Counted from the first letter of the stretch, positions 1 through 11,027 are shown. The stretch is DNA of 64,000 nucleotides from Variovorax sp. HW608 (GCF_900090195.1 NZ_LT607803.1:2790001-2854000), one strand, 5' to 3'. The notes: a model not told the origin generated them from the sequence alone. Translations and numbers: made by a program.

Positions 1-1185
1 ATGCATGTCGACCAGAACCCCGATACCGGCGCCTTCTACAACGACGTGGCACGCCGTTTCGAATCGACGCACCCCGGTGTGAAGGTCGAGATCCAGTACC
101 TCGAGAACGAGTCGTACAAGAAGAAACTGACCACGCTCCTCCAGTCGCCCGACCGGCCCAACATCCTGTACAGCTGGGGTGGCGGGACGATGCGGGACCA
201 GATCAAGGCCGGCGTCGTCGAGGACCTCTCGGCGCCGATGGACGCGAAGTGGCGCGAGAGCTTCATGCCGGCTGCATTGCAGGCCTTTACCGTCAACGGC
301 AAGGTGTACGGCGTGCCGCTGCAGCTGGGCCAGGTCGGGTTCTTCTACAACAAGGACCTCTTCGCGAAGGCCGGCGTCGATGCTGCGTCGATCAAGACCT
401 GGGACGACCTGCTCGGTGCTGTGAAGAAGATCAAGGAGTCGGGAACCACCCCGATCATCGTCGGCGGCGGGGACAAGTGGCCGCTGCACTTCTACTGGTC
501 GCATCTGGCCCTGCGGATCGGAGGCAAGGGTGCGTTCGACTCCGCCATGCAAGGCGAAGGCAAGGGCTTTGCGAGCGACACCTTTGTCCAGGCGGGCACC
601 TTGTTCCAGCAGCTCACCGACCTGAAGCCGTTCCAGCCGGGCTACCTTGGCGCCACCTTTCCCCAGTCGTCCGGCCAGTTCGGCGACGGCAAGGGTGCCA
701 TGGTCCTGCAGCTGAACGGGATGCTCGGCTCGATGAAGGCGAACTCCGCGAACAAGCTCGGCATTCCCGAAGACAAGCTGGGCTGGTTCCCCTTCCCGGC
801 CGTGGCGGGCGGCAAGGGCGACCCGAGCGACACCCTGGGCGGAATGAACGGCTGGCTGGTCACCAAGGGCTCGCCGAAGGAGGCCGCAGAGTTCCTGCGC
901 TTCTTCTCGGAGGCAAATAACCAGCGCATCCCGGCTCAACGCGGCTCCTATATCCCCGTGGTGAACGGAACCCAGGATGCCATCGCCAACCCGATCCTTC
1001 GGCAGTTGGCGGAGAACGTCGCGAAGTCCCACTACCACCAGATCTATTACGACCAGATGCTTGGCCCGTCGGTCGGAGCGGTCGTCAACGACATCTCGGT
1101 CGATCTCGCCACCGGGAAGATGAAGCCGGCGGATGCCGCGGCCGCCGTGCAGGCCGCCTGGCAGCGCGCCAACAGCACCAACTGA
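1..1185 (+). CDS. Sugar ABC transporter substrate-binding protein (5' partial)
   Basis: Periplasmic binding component of a CUT1-type (oligosaccharide) ABC importer. The 394 readable residues look like a family 1 extracellular solute-binding protein: an early 'YNDVARRFESTHPGVKVE' segment, a 'GKVYGVPLQLGQVGFFYNK' hinge-type segment and a C-terminal 'NGWLVTKGSPKEAAEFLRFF' helix region. No signal peptide is visible, because the reading frame is open to base 1 and the first Met is probably internal; the true start lies upstream. Both permeases and the ATPase follow within one operon. The ligand cannot be read from sequence, but the downstream beta-glycosidases and xylose genes suggest a xylose- or glucose-containing oligosaccharide. 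Confidence 0.9.
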   Translation: MHVDQNPDTGAFYNDVARRFESTHPGVKVEIQYLENESYKKKLTTLLQSPDRPNILYSWGGGTMRDQIKAGVVEDLSAPMDAKWRESFMPAALQAFTVNGKVYGVPLQLGQVGFFYNKDLFAKAGVDAASIKTWDDLLGAVKKIKESGTTPIIVGGGDKWPLHFYWSHLALRIGGKGAFDSAMQGEGKGFASDTFVQAGTLFQQLTDLKPFQPGYLGATFPQSSGQFGDGKGAMVLQLNGMLGSMKANSANKLGIPEDKLGWFPFPAVAGGKGDPSDTLGGMNGWLVTKGSPKEAAEFLRFFSEANNQRIPAQRGSYIPVVNGTQDAIANPILRQLAENVAKSHYHQIYYDQMLGPSVGAVVNDISVDLATGKMKPADAAAAVQAAWQRANSTN

Positions 1186-1227
1186 GCGACCGCGCGACCA
1201 CGACACAGGCGCAGGGAGGAATCAGAC

Positions 1228-2175
1228 GTGACGACGATCGATCACAGTGCTGGCGCCATGCCCGCTGCCCCGACGGGCTTGGCGCGGGCCTGGCGCCGCA
1301 AGCCATCCAAACGAGTCGGCGGCACGACGACCGTGGTGCTGTTCTTTCTGCCGCCGGCGATCCTGCTGTTCACCTTGTTCGTTGCCTTTCCGATGGGGGC
1401 GGCCGGCTGGTACAGCTTCTTCAACTGGAACGGCTACGGCGTCCCGACGAATTTCGTCGGCTTGCGGAACTTCGTGGACCTGTTCCGGACCCCCGCGTTC
1501 CACACGGCCCTCGGCAACAACCTGCTGATCATCGTGGGGTCCCTGGCCGTGCAGTTGCCACTGGCCCTGGCGATGGCGGTGCTGCTTGCCGACAAGGTGC
1601 GCGGCACGAACACCTTCAGGTTGATCTTCTTCCTGCCGTACATCCTGGCGGAGATCGCGGCCGGGCTGATCTGGCGCTTCGTCTACGACGGCGACTACGG
1701 CCTCTTGGCCAAGGTCTGGGAATGGTTCGGAGCGAGCGCGCCCTACGTGCTGTCCGAACCCGAGCTAGCCATGTACGCCATCCTGGTCGTCGTGATCTGG
1801 AAGTACTTCGGCTTCCACATGATCCTGTACATCGCCGGATTGCAGCAGATCGATCGAAGCCTCTATGAGGCCGCCCGCATCGACGGCGCGTCGCGCTGGC
1901 AGATCTTCACTCGCATCACGGTGCCATTGCTGGGCTCGACGATCAGGCTGTCGGTGTTCTTCGCGATCCTCGGATCGATCCAGCTGTTCGATCTCATCAT
2001 GCCGCTGACCAAGGGCGGTCCGTCCGACAGCACGCAGACCATGGTGACCTTCCTCTACAGCTACGGCGTCACGCGCATGGAGATCGGATTCGGCAGTGCC
2101 GTGGGCGTCGTCCTGTTCCTGATCTGCGTGGTCTTCGCCTTTGGCTACAAGCGGGTCCTGATGCGCCATGACTAG
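1228..2175 (+). CDS. Sugar ABC transporter permease (MalF/UgpA type)
   Basis: First inner-membrane permease of the importer, 315 residues. It starts at GTG, chosen because a strong AGGGAGGA ribosome site lies 7 bases upstream. A cytoplasmic N-terminus of about 35 residues leads into about six membrane segments. The EAA loop that docks on the ATPase is visible near residues 211-233 ('YEAARIDGASRWQIF'). Length and topology are normal for the MalF/UgpA group without the large periplasmic insert of E. coli MalF. It overlaps the next permease by 8 bases, implying translational coupling. Confidence 0.93.
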   Translation: MTTIDHSAGAMPAAPTGLARAWRRKPSKRVGGTTTVVLFFLPPAILLFTLFVAFPMGAAGWYSFFNWNGYGVPTNFVGLRNFVDLFRTPAFHTALGNNLLIIVGSLAVQLPLALAMAVLLADKVRGTNTFRLIFFLPYILAEIAAGLIWRFVYDGDYGLLAKVWEWFGASAPYVLSEPELAMYAILVVVIWKYFGFHMILYIAGLQQIDRSLYEAARIDGASRWQIFTRITVPLLGSTIRLSVFFAILGSIQLFDLIMPLTKGGPSDSTQTMVTFLYSYGVTRMEIGFGSAVGVVLFLICVVFAFGYKRVLMRHD

Positions 2176-3019
2176 TCACGATTCATCCGCGCCGAAGTCC
2201 GCCGCCATGTCGCCGGTCGTTCGCTACGCGGCACTCTTCCTCGTCGCCGGCCTGGTGCTGATCCCGCTGATCGCCACCGTGCTGGGCGGATTCAAGACGC
2301 TCGGGGACCTGCGGGTCAATCCGTTCGGATTCCCGGCGCAATGGGAGTGGCGCAACTACTGGGACATCCTCGGCGGAAGCCGCTACTGGCAGCTGATGGG
2401 CAATTCCGCCGTAATCGCGGTGCTGACGGTCATCCTGACCGTGATGGTCTCGGCAATGGCGGCCTTCGTGTTCGTGCACATCAAGTTCTTCGGCTCGACC
2501 TTCCTCATCAACTACCTGCTTCTCGGACTGATGTTCCCGGCGGCAACCGCAATCTTGCCGCTCTTCATCCAGATCCGGGACCTGGGCCTGCTCGACAACT
2601 ACTGGGGCGTGGTCCTGCCGCAGGTCGCCTTCGGCCTGGCGTCGAGCATCCTGCTGTTTCGCAACTACTTCAAGCAGCTGCCGGCCGAACTGTTCGAAGC
2701 GGCATTGATCGACGGCTGCGGCTACTTCAGGTTCTTCTGGCACATCGTGCTGCCGCTGTCGCGCCCCATCCTGGCGACCGTGGCGGTGATCGTCTTCGTG
2801 CACAGCTGGAATTCGTACCTGCTTCCGCTGGTGGTCTTCAACCGCGAGACGCTCTACACCTGGCCGCTCGGGATCATGGCCTACCAGGGCGAGTTCTCGA
2901 CCGACTGGAACCTGGTGCTGGCATTCATCACGCTCACGATCCTTCCGGCCGTGATCATGTTCTTTGCCGCTCAGAAGCACATCGTTGCCGGCCTGACCTC
3001 CGGCTCTGTCAAAGGCTGA
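2168..3019 (+). CDS. Sugar ABC transporter permease (MalG/UgpE type)
   Basis: Second permease subunit, 283 residues, with six predicted membrane helices. The EAA loop 'FEAALIDGCGYFRFFWHIV' near residue 177 is typical for carbohydrate importer permeases of the MalG group. It starts inside the end of the preceding permease gene, and only 13 bases separate it from the ATPase gene. Together with its neighbours it forms a heterodimeric channel. Confidence 0.93.
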   Translation: MTSHDSSAPKSAAMSPVVRYAALFLVAGLVLIPLIATVLGGFKTLGDLRVNPFGFPAQWEWRNYWDILGGSRYWQLMGNSAVIAVLTVILTVMVSAMAAFVFVHIKFFGSTFLINYLLLGLMFPAATAILPLFIQIRDLGLLDNYWGVVLPQVAFGLASSILLFRNYFKQLPAELFEAALIDGCGYFRFFWHIVLPLSRPILATVAVIVFVHSWNSYLLPLVVFNRETLYTWPLGIMAYQGEFSTDWNLVLAFITLTILPAVIMFFAAQKHIVAGLTSGSVKG

Positions 3020-3032
3020 GAAGGATCCATCC

Positions 3033-4094
<1,062 letters not shown>

Positions 4095-4112
4095 TCAACA
4101 GGAGCGAAAGCA

Positions 4113-5573
4113 ATGGAATTTCTGAGCGTGAAGGGCAACCAGATCGTCGATGCGAAAGGCAAGAGCGTGCGGCTCAAGGGCACCTGTGTCGGCGGCTGGA
4201 TGAACATGGAGGACTTCATCAACGGGTTCTCCGGCGCGGAGCACACCTTGCGCTACGAGATGGCCGAGGTGCTGGGCAAGTCGAAGGCCGAATTCTTCTT
4301 CGAGCGCTTCCACGATCACTTCTTCAACGAGTCCGACATCGAATACCTCAAGAGCCTTGGCACGACGGTGGTCCGGCTGCCGCTGAACTACCGGCACTTC
4401 GAGGACGACAACAGGCCCTTCGTCTACAAGGAAGCCGGATTCCAGCGGCTGACGCAGGTGCTCCGGTGGTGCGAGAAGCACGGCCTCTACGCCATCCTCG
4501 ACCTGCACGCGGTGCAGGGTTGGCAGAACGTGCATTGGCATTCGGACAACGCCAACCGGCACAGCCTGTTCTGGAACCATGCGCATTACCAGGACCGGTT
4601 CATTGCGCTGTGGAAGGAGATCGCCACGCGATACAGGGACGAGGCCGTCGTCGCGGGATTCAACCTGATGAACGAGCCCTGCGTGAACAACCAGTTCGGC
4701 GACCTGCCGTGGAACATCCACAAGAACTATCGTCCGGACTGGGACCTGATGAATGCGGTCTATCGACGGGCGGTCGCCGCAGTGAGGGAGATTGATTCGA
4801 AGCACATCATCTTCCTCGAAGGCGATCGCTATTCCTACCTCTTCGACGGCCTGGAAGCGCCCTTCGCAGACAACCTCGTCTACAGCAGCCACAACTACAC
4901 CATCGCGGGCTTCGGCCCGGGCCAGTACCCCGGCACGATCGATGCGGGTCAGCCCCGGAGCGATGGCCCGGAGCACTGGGACCTCGCAAGGCAGGAACTC
5001 GAGTTCACGAACCACGAAGGCACCGTCTTCACGAAGAAGCACGACGTTCCCCTGTGGGTCGGCGAGTTCGGCTCGGTCTACAACGGCGGGCTGGAAGCAG
5101 TGCCCGATCGCCTGCGCGCGATGGACGACCAGATCGGCATCTTCGAGCGCCATGGCGCGCACTGGACCACCTGGACCTACAAGGACGTCGGCGTGATGGG
5201 CCTGGTGACCCTCGACCCCGAATCGGAGTACCGGCAACGGGTGGGCGACTTCATCCGCAAGAAGGAACAACTGGGCGCGGACGACTGGATGGTGTGGATG
5301 CCACAGACATCGGTCAAGCAGGAAACCGGCAAGCTGGCGCAGCAGATCTACGACGTCATCGGCGACGACGAGATCACCCAGGTCTACAACCGCAAGTGCT
5401 TCAGCTCGGCGGTGCTCTGCTTCTACACCAGCGCGCTGATGCAGCAGACCTACGCCCGCCTGTTCAAGGACTTGTCCGAATCGCAGATCGATCGAGTGCT
5501 CTCCTCGTTCTCGCTCAAGCAGTGCAAGGTGAACAACGAACTCGCCGGCATCGTGAAGAAGTATTCCGCGTAG
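4113..5573 (+). CDS. Glycoside hydrolase family 5-like (cellulase-type TIM barrel)
   Basis: Probable retaining beta-glycanase or beta-glycosidase, 486 residues. The GH5 acid/base glutamate sits in the 'NLMNEP' motif (E188), and the likely nucleophile is E318 in 'LWVGEFGS'. Other GH5 signatures are '[10 protein letters not shown]', '[13 protein letters not shown]' and 'YSSHNY'. There is no signal peptide, so it should act in the cytoplasm on imported oligosaccharides rather than on polymer outside. The C-terminal 110 residues (about 375-486) extend beyond the barrel and are unassigned. The substrate is unknown; the neighbours suggest a beta-linked plant oligosaccharide. Confidence 0.85.
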   Translation: MEFLSVKGNQIVDAKGKSVRLKGTCVGGWMNMEDFINGFSGAEHTLRYEMAEVLGKSKAEFFFERFHDHFFNESDIEYLKSLGTTVVRLPLNYRHFEDDNRPFVYKEAGFQRLTQVLRWCEKHGLYAILDLHAVQGWQNVHWHSDNANRHSLFWNHAHYQDRFIALWKEIATRYRDEAVVAGFNLMNEPCVNNQFGDLPWNIHKNYRPDWDLMNAVYRRAVAAVREIDSKHIIFLEGDRYSYLFDGLEAPFADNLVYSSHNYTIAGFGPGQYPGTIDAGQPRSDGPEHWDLARQELEFTNHEGTVFTKKHDVPLWVGEFGSVYNGGLEAVPDRLRAMDDQIGIFERHGAHWTTWTYKDVGVMGLVTLDPESEYRQRVGDFIRKKEQLGADDWMVWMPQTSVKQETGKLAQQIYDVIGDDEITQVYNRKCFSSAVLCFYTSALMQQTYARLFKDLSESQIDRVLSSFSLKQCKVNNELAGIVKKYSA

Positions 5574-5584
5574 AGGATCACTTC

Positions 5585-6682
5585 ATGGACAAGGTTGGAA
5601 TCGGCTTCATCGGCTGCGGGAACATCAGCGAGGCCTACTTGAAGGCCGCAGCGAAGTTTCCGATCCTCGATATCCGGGGCGTTGCCGACCTGAAGCCCGA
5701 GGCGGCGCAAGCGCGTGCCGCGCAGTTCGGACTCAAGGCTGTTTCTGTCGACGCACTCCTGCGCGACCCTGCGATCGAGATCATCGTCAATCTCACGATT
5801 CCGGCAGCGCATGTCGAAGTCGGCCTGATGGCGATCGCCGCCGGGAAGCATGTGCACTCCGAGAAGCCGCTGGGCCTCACGGCATCGCATGCGCGCGCGC
5901 TGCTCGAAGCCGCCGACAAGCGCGGCCTTCGCGTCGGCTGTGCGCCCGACACCTTCCTCGGCGGGGCGCACCAGACGTGCCGCAAGCTCGTGGATGAAGG
6001 CGCCATCGGCAAGCCCGTGGCCGGCACGGCGACCTTCATGTGTCCCGGCCATGAGCGTTGGCATCCGAATCCCGCCTTCTACTACGCCGCGGGCGGCGGG
6101 CCGATGCTCGACATGGGGCCCTACTACATCACGGCGCTGGTCAACCTCATCGGACCGGTCGCTCGCGTCTCCGGATCGACCTCGCGAGTGCGCAGCGAAC
6201 GCCTCATCACCAGCGAGCCACAGAAGGGCACGAAGATCGACGTCGAAGTGGCCACCCATGTGGCCGGAACGATGGAGTTCGCGTCGGGCGCCATCGTGTC
6301 GATTGCCACCAGCTTCGACGTGCCCAAGCACCGGCATGTGCCGATCGAGCTCTACGGCACCGAGGCCAGCATGATCGTGCCCGATCCGAATCATTTCGGC
6401 GGCACCATCCAGCTCGCCCAGGCCGGGCAGGAGTGGGCCGACCAGCCGATCGGACACGCCTACGGAGACGGCAACTATCGAAGCATCGGCGTGGCCGACA
6501 TGGCGCATGCCATTCGGGCCGGCCGTCCGCACCGCGCATCGGGCGAACTGGCCCTTCACGTGCTCGAGGTGATGGAGGCGTTCGAGACCTCGTCTCGATT
6601 CGGCCGCCACGTGAGCATCGAGACCCGACCGGAACGGCCGCAGATCCTGCCGACCGCCTTCTCGGCCGGCGGTCTCGGCTGA
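5585..6682 (+). CDS. Gfo/Idh/MocA family NAD(P)-dependent oxidoreductase
   Basis: Sugar or cyclitol oxidoreductase, 365 residues. The N-terminal Rossmann fold has 'GFIGCGN' at residues 7-13. The family motif EKP (E93-K94-P95, in 'HSEKPLG') is followed by the substrate-binding alpha/beta domain with 'GGGPMLDMGPYY'. The ATG at 5585 was chosen because it places the Rossmann glycines at the expected distance; an in-frame upstream stretch overlaps the GH5 gene and is a shadow. Adjacency to a ThuA-like gene recalls the thuAB pair, in which the Gfo/Idh partner makes 3-keto sugars. That role here is inference. Confidence 0.9.
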   Translation: MDKVGIGFIGCGNISEAYLKAAAKFPILDIRGVADLKPEAAQARAAQFGLKAVSVDALLRDPAIEIIVNLTIPAAHVEVGLMAIAAGKHVHSEKPLGLTASHARALLEAADKRGLRVGCAPDTFLGGAHQTCRKLVDEGAIGKPVAGTATFMCPGHERWHPNPAFYYAAGGGPMLDMGPYYITALVNLIGPVARVSGSTSRVRSERLITSEPQKGTKIDVEVATHVAGTMEFASGAIVSIATSFDVPKHRHVPIELYGTEASMIVPDPNHFGGTIQLAQAGQEWADQPIGHAYGDGNYRSIGVADMAHAIRAGRPHRASGELALHVLEVMEAFETSSRFGRHVSIETRPERPQILPTAFSAGGLG

Positions 6683-6713
6683 ATCCATCCGTGAACTGAA
6701 CAAAGGCAAACGA

Positions 6714-7355
6714 ATGCGTGAAGCCATGATCGTGTGGGGCGGCTGGATGGGGCACGAGCCCGACCAGGCCGCGAAGATCGTCTCGGACATGTTGACGAGG
6801 CACGGCTTCGAGGTCCGCGTCGAAACCTCGACGAAGGCCTTCGCCGACCCCGCCATTGCGGACCTGAGCCTGATCGTTCCGATCATCACGATGGCGAAGA
6901 TCGAGAAGGACGAACTCGCCAACCTGACCGCTGCGGTGCGCGAAGGCGTCGGCCTCGCAGGCTTTCATGGCGGGATGTGCGATGCCTTTCGCGAGGCGGT
7001 CGACTACCAGTTCATGACCGGAGGCCAGTGGGTCGCCCATCCCGGCAACGTCATCGACTTCCGCGTGAACATTGCCAAGCCCGACGATCCCGTGATGGAG
7101 GGCATCGGCGACTTCGACTATCGCTCGGAGCAGTACTACATGCACGTCGACCCCTCGAACGAAGTGCTGGCGACGACGACCTTCAGCGGCGAGCATGCGC
7201 CATGGATCGAAGGCGTGGTGATGCCGGTGGCATGGAAGCGCCGGCACGGCAAGGGCCGCGTCTTCTACAGCGCGCTCGGCCATGTCGCCAGCGAATTCGA
7301 GGTGCCGCAGATGCGCACGATCCTCGAGCGCGGAATGCTCTGGGCGGCACGCTGA
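6714..7355 (+). CDS. ThuA-like domain protein
   Basis: A 213-residue protein with the class I glutamine amidotransferase-like fold of the ThuA family. Visible: 'MIVWGGWMGHEPDQ' at the start, 'GVGLAGFHGGMCDAFRE' in the centre, and 'VMPVAWKRRHGKGRVFYSALGH' near the end, all family hallmarks. ThuA proteins occur in disaccharide catabolism with Gfo/Idh dehydrogenases and are thought to process keto-glycosides. An AAAGG ribosome site precedes the start. It is cytoplasmic and in the same operon as the oxidoreductase and the GH3 gene. Confidence 0.88.
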   Translation: MREAMIVWGGWMGHEPDQAAKIVSDMLTRHGFEVRVETSTKAFADPAIADLSLIVPIITMAKIEKDELANLTAAVREGVGLAGFHGGMCDAFREAVDYQFMTGGQWVAHPGNVIDFRVNIAKPDDPVMEGIGDFDYRSEQYYMHVDPSNEVLATTTFSGEHAPWIEGVVMPVAWKRRHGKGRVFYSALGHVASEFEVPQMRTILERGMLWAAR

Positions 7356-7387
7356 CACAAGCCCGACGCCCCATACCCACCCAACCC

Positions 7388-9802
7388 ATGACTTCTTCCA
7401 CGCCCCTCTACAAGGACCCCGCGCAGCCGCTGGCGGCGCGCGTGGACGACCTGCTCGCACGCATGACGCTCGAGGAAAAGATCGCCCAGATGCACGCCTT
7501 CTGGCTGATCCTGTCCGAAAGCGGTGAACACCGCGTGCGTCCCGGCGAGGCTTTCGTCGTTGCCAGCGATGCCGAATCGGTGCTGCGGCGCCTGGCCCAC
7601 GGGATCGGGCAGATCACCCGGCCCCTGGGCACGCGCAGTGTCGAGGCCGGCAGCGGTTTGCGCGCGCTCAACAAACTGCAGCGCTATCTGCGAAACGAGA
7701 CCCGCCTGGGCATTCCCGCGATCTCGCATGAAGAGTGCCTCGCCGGGATGATGACCCGCGAAGGCACGCTGTTCCCGTCGCCGCTGGCCCTCGGCGCCAC
7801 CTGGAATCCCGCACTCGTGGAGCGGGTGGCCGAGAAGATCGGCTTCGAATGCCGGGAATTGGGATGCCAGCAAGGGCTGGCGCCCGTCCTCGATGTGTCG
7901 CGCGATGTGCGGTGGGGACGCACGGAAGAGACCTTCGGCGAAGACCCGTATCTCGTCGGCGTCATGGCGACGCGCTACGTCCGCGGCATCCAGGGCCCTC
8001 GGCGCGACGTGCTGGCGACGCTGAAGCACTACGTGGGTCATTCGTTCAGTGAGGGCGCACGCAACCATGCCCCGGTGCACCTCGGCTGGCGCGAGCTGAA
8101 CGACGTGTTCCTGCTTCCGTTCGAGATGGCCGTGAAGCAGGCGAACGCGGGCTCGGTGATGCCGGCCTACCACGACATCGACGGCGAGCCGGCCCACTGC
8201 TCTTACCACCTGCTGACCGAGGTGCTGCGCGAGCAATGGGGCTTCGACGGCCTGGTGGTGGCCGACTATGTGGGCGTGAGCCTGCTCTACCAGCACCACG
8301 CGGTGGCGGCCGATGCGGCCGAGGCGGCGGCGCTGGCTTTCAACGCCGGGCTGGATGTCGAACTGCCCGCGGACGATTGCGCGCAGCACCTCGCCGCAGC
8401 GATCGAGCGCGGCCTGATCTCGATGGCGACCGTCGATCGCATCGTCTCTCGCGTCCTCACGGAGAAGTTTCGCCTGGGGCTGTTCGAGAAGACCTTCGAG
8501 GACGCCCCGGCGCCACCCGCGCTGCGCACGCCCGACGTCGTTGCAACGGCTCTGGAAGCAGCGCGCCAGGCGATCGTGGTGCTGGAGAACCGGAATGGCG
8601 TGCTGCCGCTCAGTCCTTCCGGCGCGCCCCGCCTCGCGGTCATCGGCCCGACGGCCGACGATCCATTGGCCATGCTCAGCGGCTACAGCTACCCCGCCCA
8701 CGTCGTCCTCCACAACCAGGTCGAAGACACGCGGCACATCGTGACGCCGCTGCAGGGCCTGCAGGCGATCTATGGCGCAGACCGCGTGCGCTACGCGAAG
8801 GGCTGTTCGATCATCGAAGTCCGCCAAAAGGGCGCGCCGGTGTTCCCGGGCGATGTACGCGCAGGGGCGGTCAAGCCCACCTCGCCCGTTTCGCTTCGCA
8901 CCGATCGGATTCCCGAGGCTGTCGAAGCCGCCCGCAATGCGGATGTCGCCTTCGTCTTCGTCGGCGACCTCGCCGGCCTTTTCCAAACCGGCACGATCGG
9001 CGAAGGCTCCGATGCCGACTCGCTCGACCTGCCCGGTGTGCAGCAGCAGTTGCTGCAGGCCGTGGTCGATACCGGCACGCCAACCGTGGTCGTGCTGACC
9101 AGCGGGCGGCCCTACAACCTTGGCGGACTGGAAGATCGCATCGCAGCCTTCGTGATGGCGTTTTCCGGCGGCCAGCAGGGCGGCACCGCCATCGCCGACG
9201 TTCTTTCGGGCCGCGCCGAGGCCACGGGCCGGCTGACCGTCTCGGTGCCGCACAACGTCGGCGCCATGCCGTACTACTACAACCACAAGTTCAAGAGCGG
9301 CGGCACGCCGATCGCCCTGCACTTCGGCAGCCGATATCCCTTCGGCCATGGCCTCGGCTACACGCGCTTCGAGTATCGCAATCTGGAAGTGAGCCCCTCT
9401 CCCATCCCCATCGAAGACGGCGAGATCGTGCTCAGTTTCGATTTGGCCAACACGGGGCCGCGCAAGGGCGTGGAGATCCCGCAGCTGTACGTGCGCGATC
9501 GCCTGGCCAGCGTGGTGCGGCCCGTGCGCGAATTGAAGGCCTTTGGCCGCTTGGAGCTGAGCGCCGGCGAAGTCGCCCGCGTGAGCTTTCGCGTACCGGT
9601 GGACATGCTGGCCTTCACCGGCATGGCCGGTAAGCGAATCATCGAGCCGGGCAAGTTCGAGCTGGCGATCGGTGCATCGAGCGCCGACATCCGGCTGCGC
9701 GCCGAGGTCGATGTAGGCGGCAGCACGCGCACGCTCGAAAAGAGCTGGCGCATGGAAAGCAGCTGCGAGATTCACCCCCTCCCCCCGTCACCCCTCCCGT
9801 AG
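7388..9802 (+). CDS. Glycoside hydrolase family 3 beta-glucosidase/beta-xylosidase
   Basis: Exo-acting beta-glycosidase, 804 residues. The N-terminal (beta/alpha)8 domain carries the likely nucleophile D293 in 'GFDGLVVADYVGV' and the substrate-binding 'LKHYVGHSFSEG' segment. The alpha/beta sandwich domain spans roughly 390-650, and a C-terminal fibronectin III-like domain ('VEIPQLYVRDRLASVVRPVRELKAF') spans roughly 690-790. No signal peptide is seen, so it is cytoplasmic. The sequence resembles the subgroup active on xylo- and gluco-oligosaccharides; co-location with xylX/xylB/xylD favours xyloside release. The start was set at 7388, since longer in-frame sequence overlaps the ThuA gene. Confidence 0.9.
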   Translation: MTSSTPLYKDPAQPLAARVDDLLARMTLEEKIAQMHAFWLILSESGEHRVRPGEAFVVASDAESVLRRLAHGIGQITRPLGTRSVEAGSGLRALNKLQRYLRNETRLGIPAISHEECLAGMMTREGTLFPSPLALGATWNPALVERVAEKIGFECRELGCQQGLAPVLDVSRDVRWGRTEETFGEDPYLVGVMATRYVRGIQGPRRDVLATLKHYVGHSFSEGARNHAPVHLGWRELNDVFLLPFEMAVKQANAGSVMPAYHDIDGEPAHCSYHLLTEVLREQWGFDGLVVADYVGVSLLYQHHAVAADAAEAAALAFNAGLDVELPADDCAQHLAAAIERGLISMATVDRIVSRVLTEKFRLGLFEKTFEDAPAPPALRTPDVVATALEAARQAIVVLENRNGVLPLSPSGAPRLAVIGPTADDPLAMLSGYSYPAHVVLHNQVEDTRHIVTPLQGLQAIYGADRVRYAKGCSIIEVRQKGAPVFPGDVRAGAVKPTSPVSLRTDRIPEAVEAARNADVAFVFVGDLAGLFQTGTIGEGSDADSLDLPGVQQQLLQAVVDTGTPTVVVLTSGRPYNLGGLEDRIAAFVMAFSGGQQGGTAIADVLSGRAEATGRLTVSVPHNVGAMPYYYNHKFKSGGTPIALHFGSRYPFGHGLGYTRFEYRNLEVSPSPIPIEDGEIVLSFDLANTGPRKGVEIPQLYVRDRLASVVRPVRELKAFGRLELSAGEVARVSFRVPVDMLAFTGMAGKRIIEPGKFELAIGASSADIRLRAEVDVGGSTRTLEKSWRMESSCEIHPLPPSPLP

Positions 9803-9810
9803 ATCCTCCA

Positions 9811-10995
9811 ATGCAACCGCACCTCCATTCATCGTTTCTTCCCACCGACGCTTCGGGCGCCTTGCTCGTCGGCCGGGTCTGGCGTGCGGCCCCCATCAAC
9901 GGCCCTTGCGTCGTGCTGGTTCGAGAGGGTCAAGTGGTGGACATCACCGCCTCGGCGCCCACGGTCTCCGACCTTCTCGAGCGGCAGGACCTCCTCGAAT
10001 TCGTCCGCAACTGCCCGGGGGAACCCCTGGGCAAGGTCACTGCCTGGCTCGACAAGGCCATGACGACCTCGGTGGAAGCGGGCGCCGAGAAGCTCCTGGC
10101 GCCGTGCGACCTGCAGGCCATCAAGGCCTGCGGCGTCACCTTCGCCGTCAGCCTGCTGGAGCGCGTCATCGAGGAGCAGGCCGGCGGCGATGCCGCCAAG
10201 GCCACGCAGATCCGGCATGAGCTCCAGCGCACGATCGGATCGGACCTGTCGGCCATCCGGCCCGGCTCGCCCGAAGCGGAAGCGCTCAAGCGCGAGCTCA
10301 TCCGCCAGGGCACGTGGTCGCAGTACATGGAGGTCGGCATCGGCCCCGACGCCGAAGTGTTCTCGAAGGCGCAGCCCATGTCGGCGGTCGGATTCGGCGC
10401 GAACGTCGGATTGCACCCCGGCTCGTCGTGGAACAACCCCGAGCCCGAGATCGTACTGGCCGTCAACAGCCGCTCGCAGATCGTCGGCGCCACGCTGGGC
10501 AACGATGTCAACCTCCGCGACATCGAAGGCCGCAGCGCCCTCCTGCTGGGCAAGGCCAAGGACAACAACGGCTCCTGCGCCATCGGACCGTTCGTGCGTC
10601 TGTTCGACGATGACTTCACGCTGGACACGATCCGCACGGCCACCGTGAGCCTCGCCATCGAAGGGCAGGACGACGGCTTCAGGCTGGAAGGCGCCAGCCG
10701 CATGGCCGAGATCAGCCGCGACCCCGCCGATCTGGTGCGCCAGACCTGCGGTGCGCATCACCAGTATCCGGACGGCTTCTTCCTCTTCCTCGGCACGATG
10801 TTCTCCCCCATCGAGGACCGCGGCGCCGAAGGCAAGGGCTTCACGCACCGCCTCGGCGACCGCGTGACGATCTCGACGCCGTCGCTGGGCGCGCTCGTCA
10901 ATCACGTGCAGCGCTCCGATGCCATCGCGCCCTGGACCTTCGGCGTCCGGGCGCTCTACCGGAATCTGTCCTTGCGCGGCATTGCCGCTTCCTGA
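9811..10995 (+). CDS. xylX: 2-keto-3-deoxy-D-xylonate dehydratase (FAH family, XylX)
   Basis: Fumarylacetoacetate hydrolase-fold protein of 394 residues. In the Weimberg pathway it dehydrates 2-keto-3-deoxy-D-xylonate to 2-oxoglutarate semialdehyde. From memory it matches Caulobacter XylX along its length, including 'DLQAIKACGVTFAVSLLERV', 'SWNNPEPEIVL', 'LGNDVNLRDIEGRSALLL', 'AKDNNGSCAIGPF' and 'HHQYPDGFFLFLGTMF'. Metal-binding acidic residues of the FAH fold lie in the NPEPE segment. No clear Shine-Dalgarno precedes it; the gene lies 8 bases after the GH3 stop and may rely on coupling. Confidence 0.88.
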   Translation: MQPHLHSSFLPTDASGALLVGRVWRAAPINGPCVVLVREGQVVDITASAPTVSDLLERQDLLEFVRNCPGEPLGKVTAWLDKAMTTSVEAGAEKLLAPCDLQAIKACGVTFAVSLLERVIEEQAGGDAAKATQIRHELQRTIGSDLSAIRPGSPEAEALKRELIRQGTWSQYMEVGIGPDAEVFSKAQPMSAVGFGANVGLHPGSSWNNPEPEIVLAVNSRSQIVGATLGNDVNLRDIEGRSALLLGKAKDNNGSCAIGPFVRLFDDDFTLDTIRTATVSLAIEGQDDGFRLEGASRMAEISRDPADLVRQTCGAHHQYPDGFFLFLGTMFSPIEDRGAEGKGFTHRLGDRVTISTPSLGALVNHVQRSDAIAPWTFGVRALYRNLSLRGIAAS

Positions 10996-11027
10996 AGCAC
11001 GAACCCACCAACAAGAAGGACCCATCC

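Noticed and set aside
7265..9775. Minus-strand open frame of 836 codons opposite the GH3 gene
   Set aside because: Long antisense frames are expected in high-GC DNA. The translation is His/Arg/Asp/Gln-rich without domains, while the plus strand is a clear GH3.
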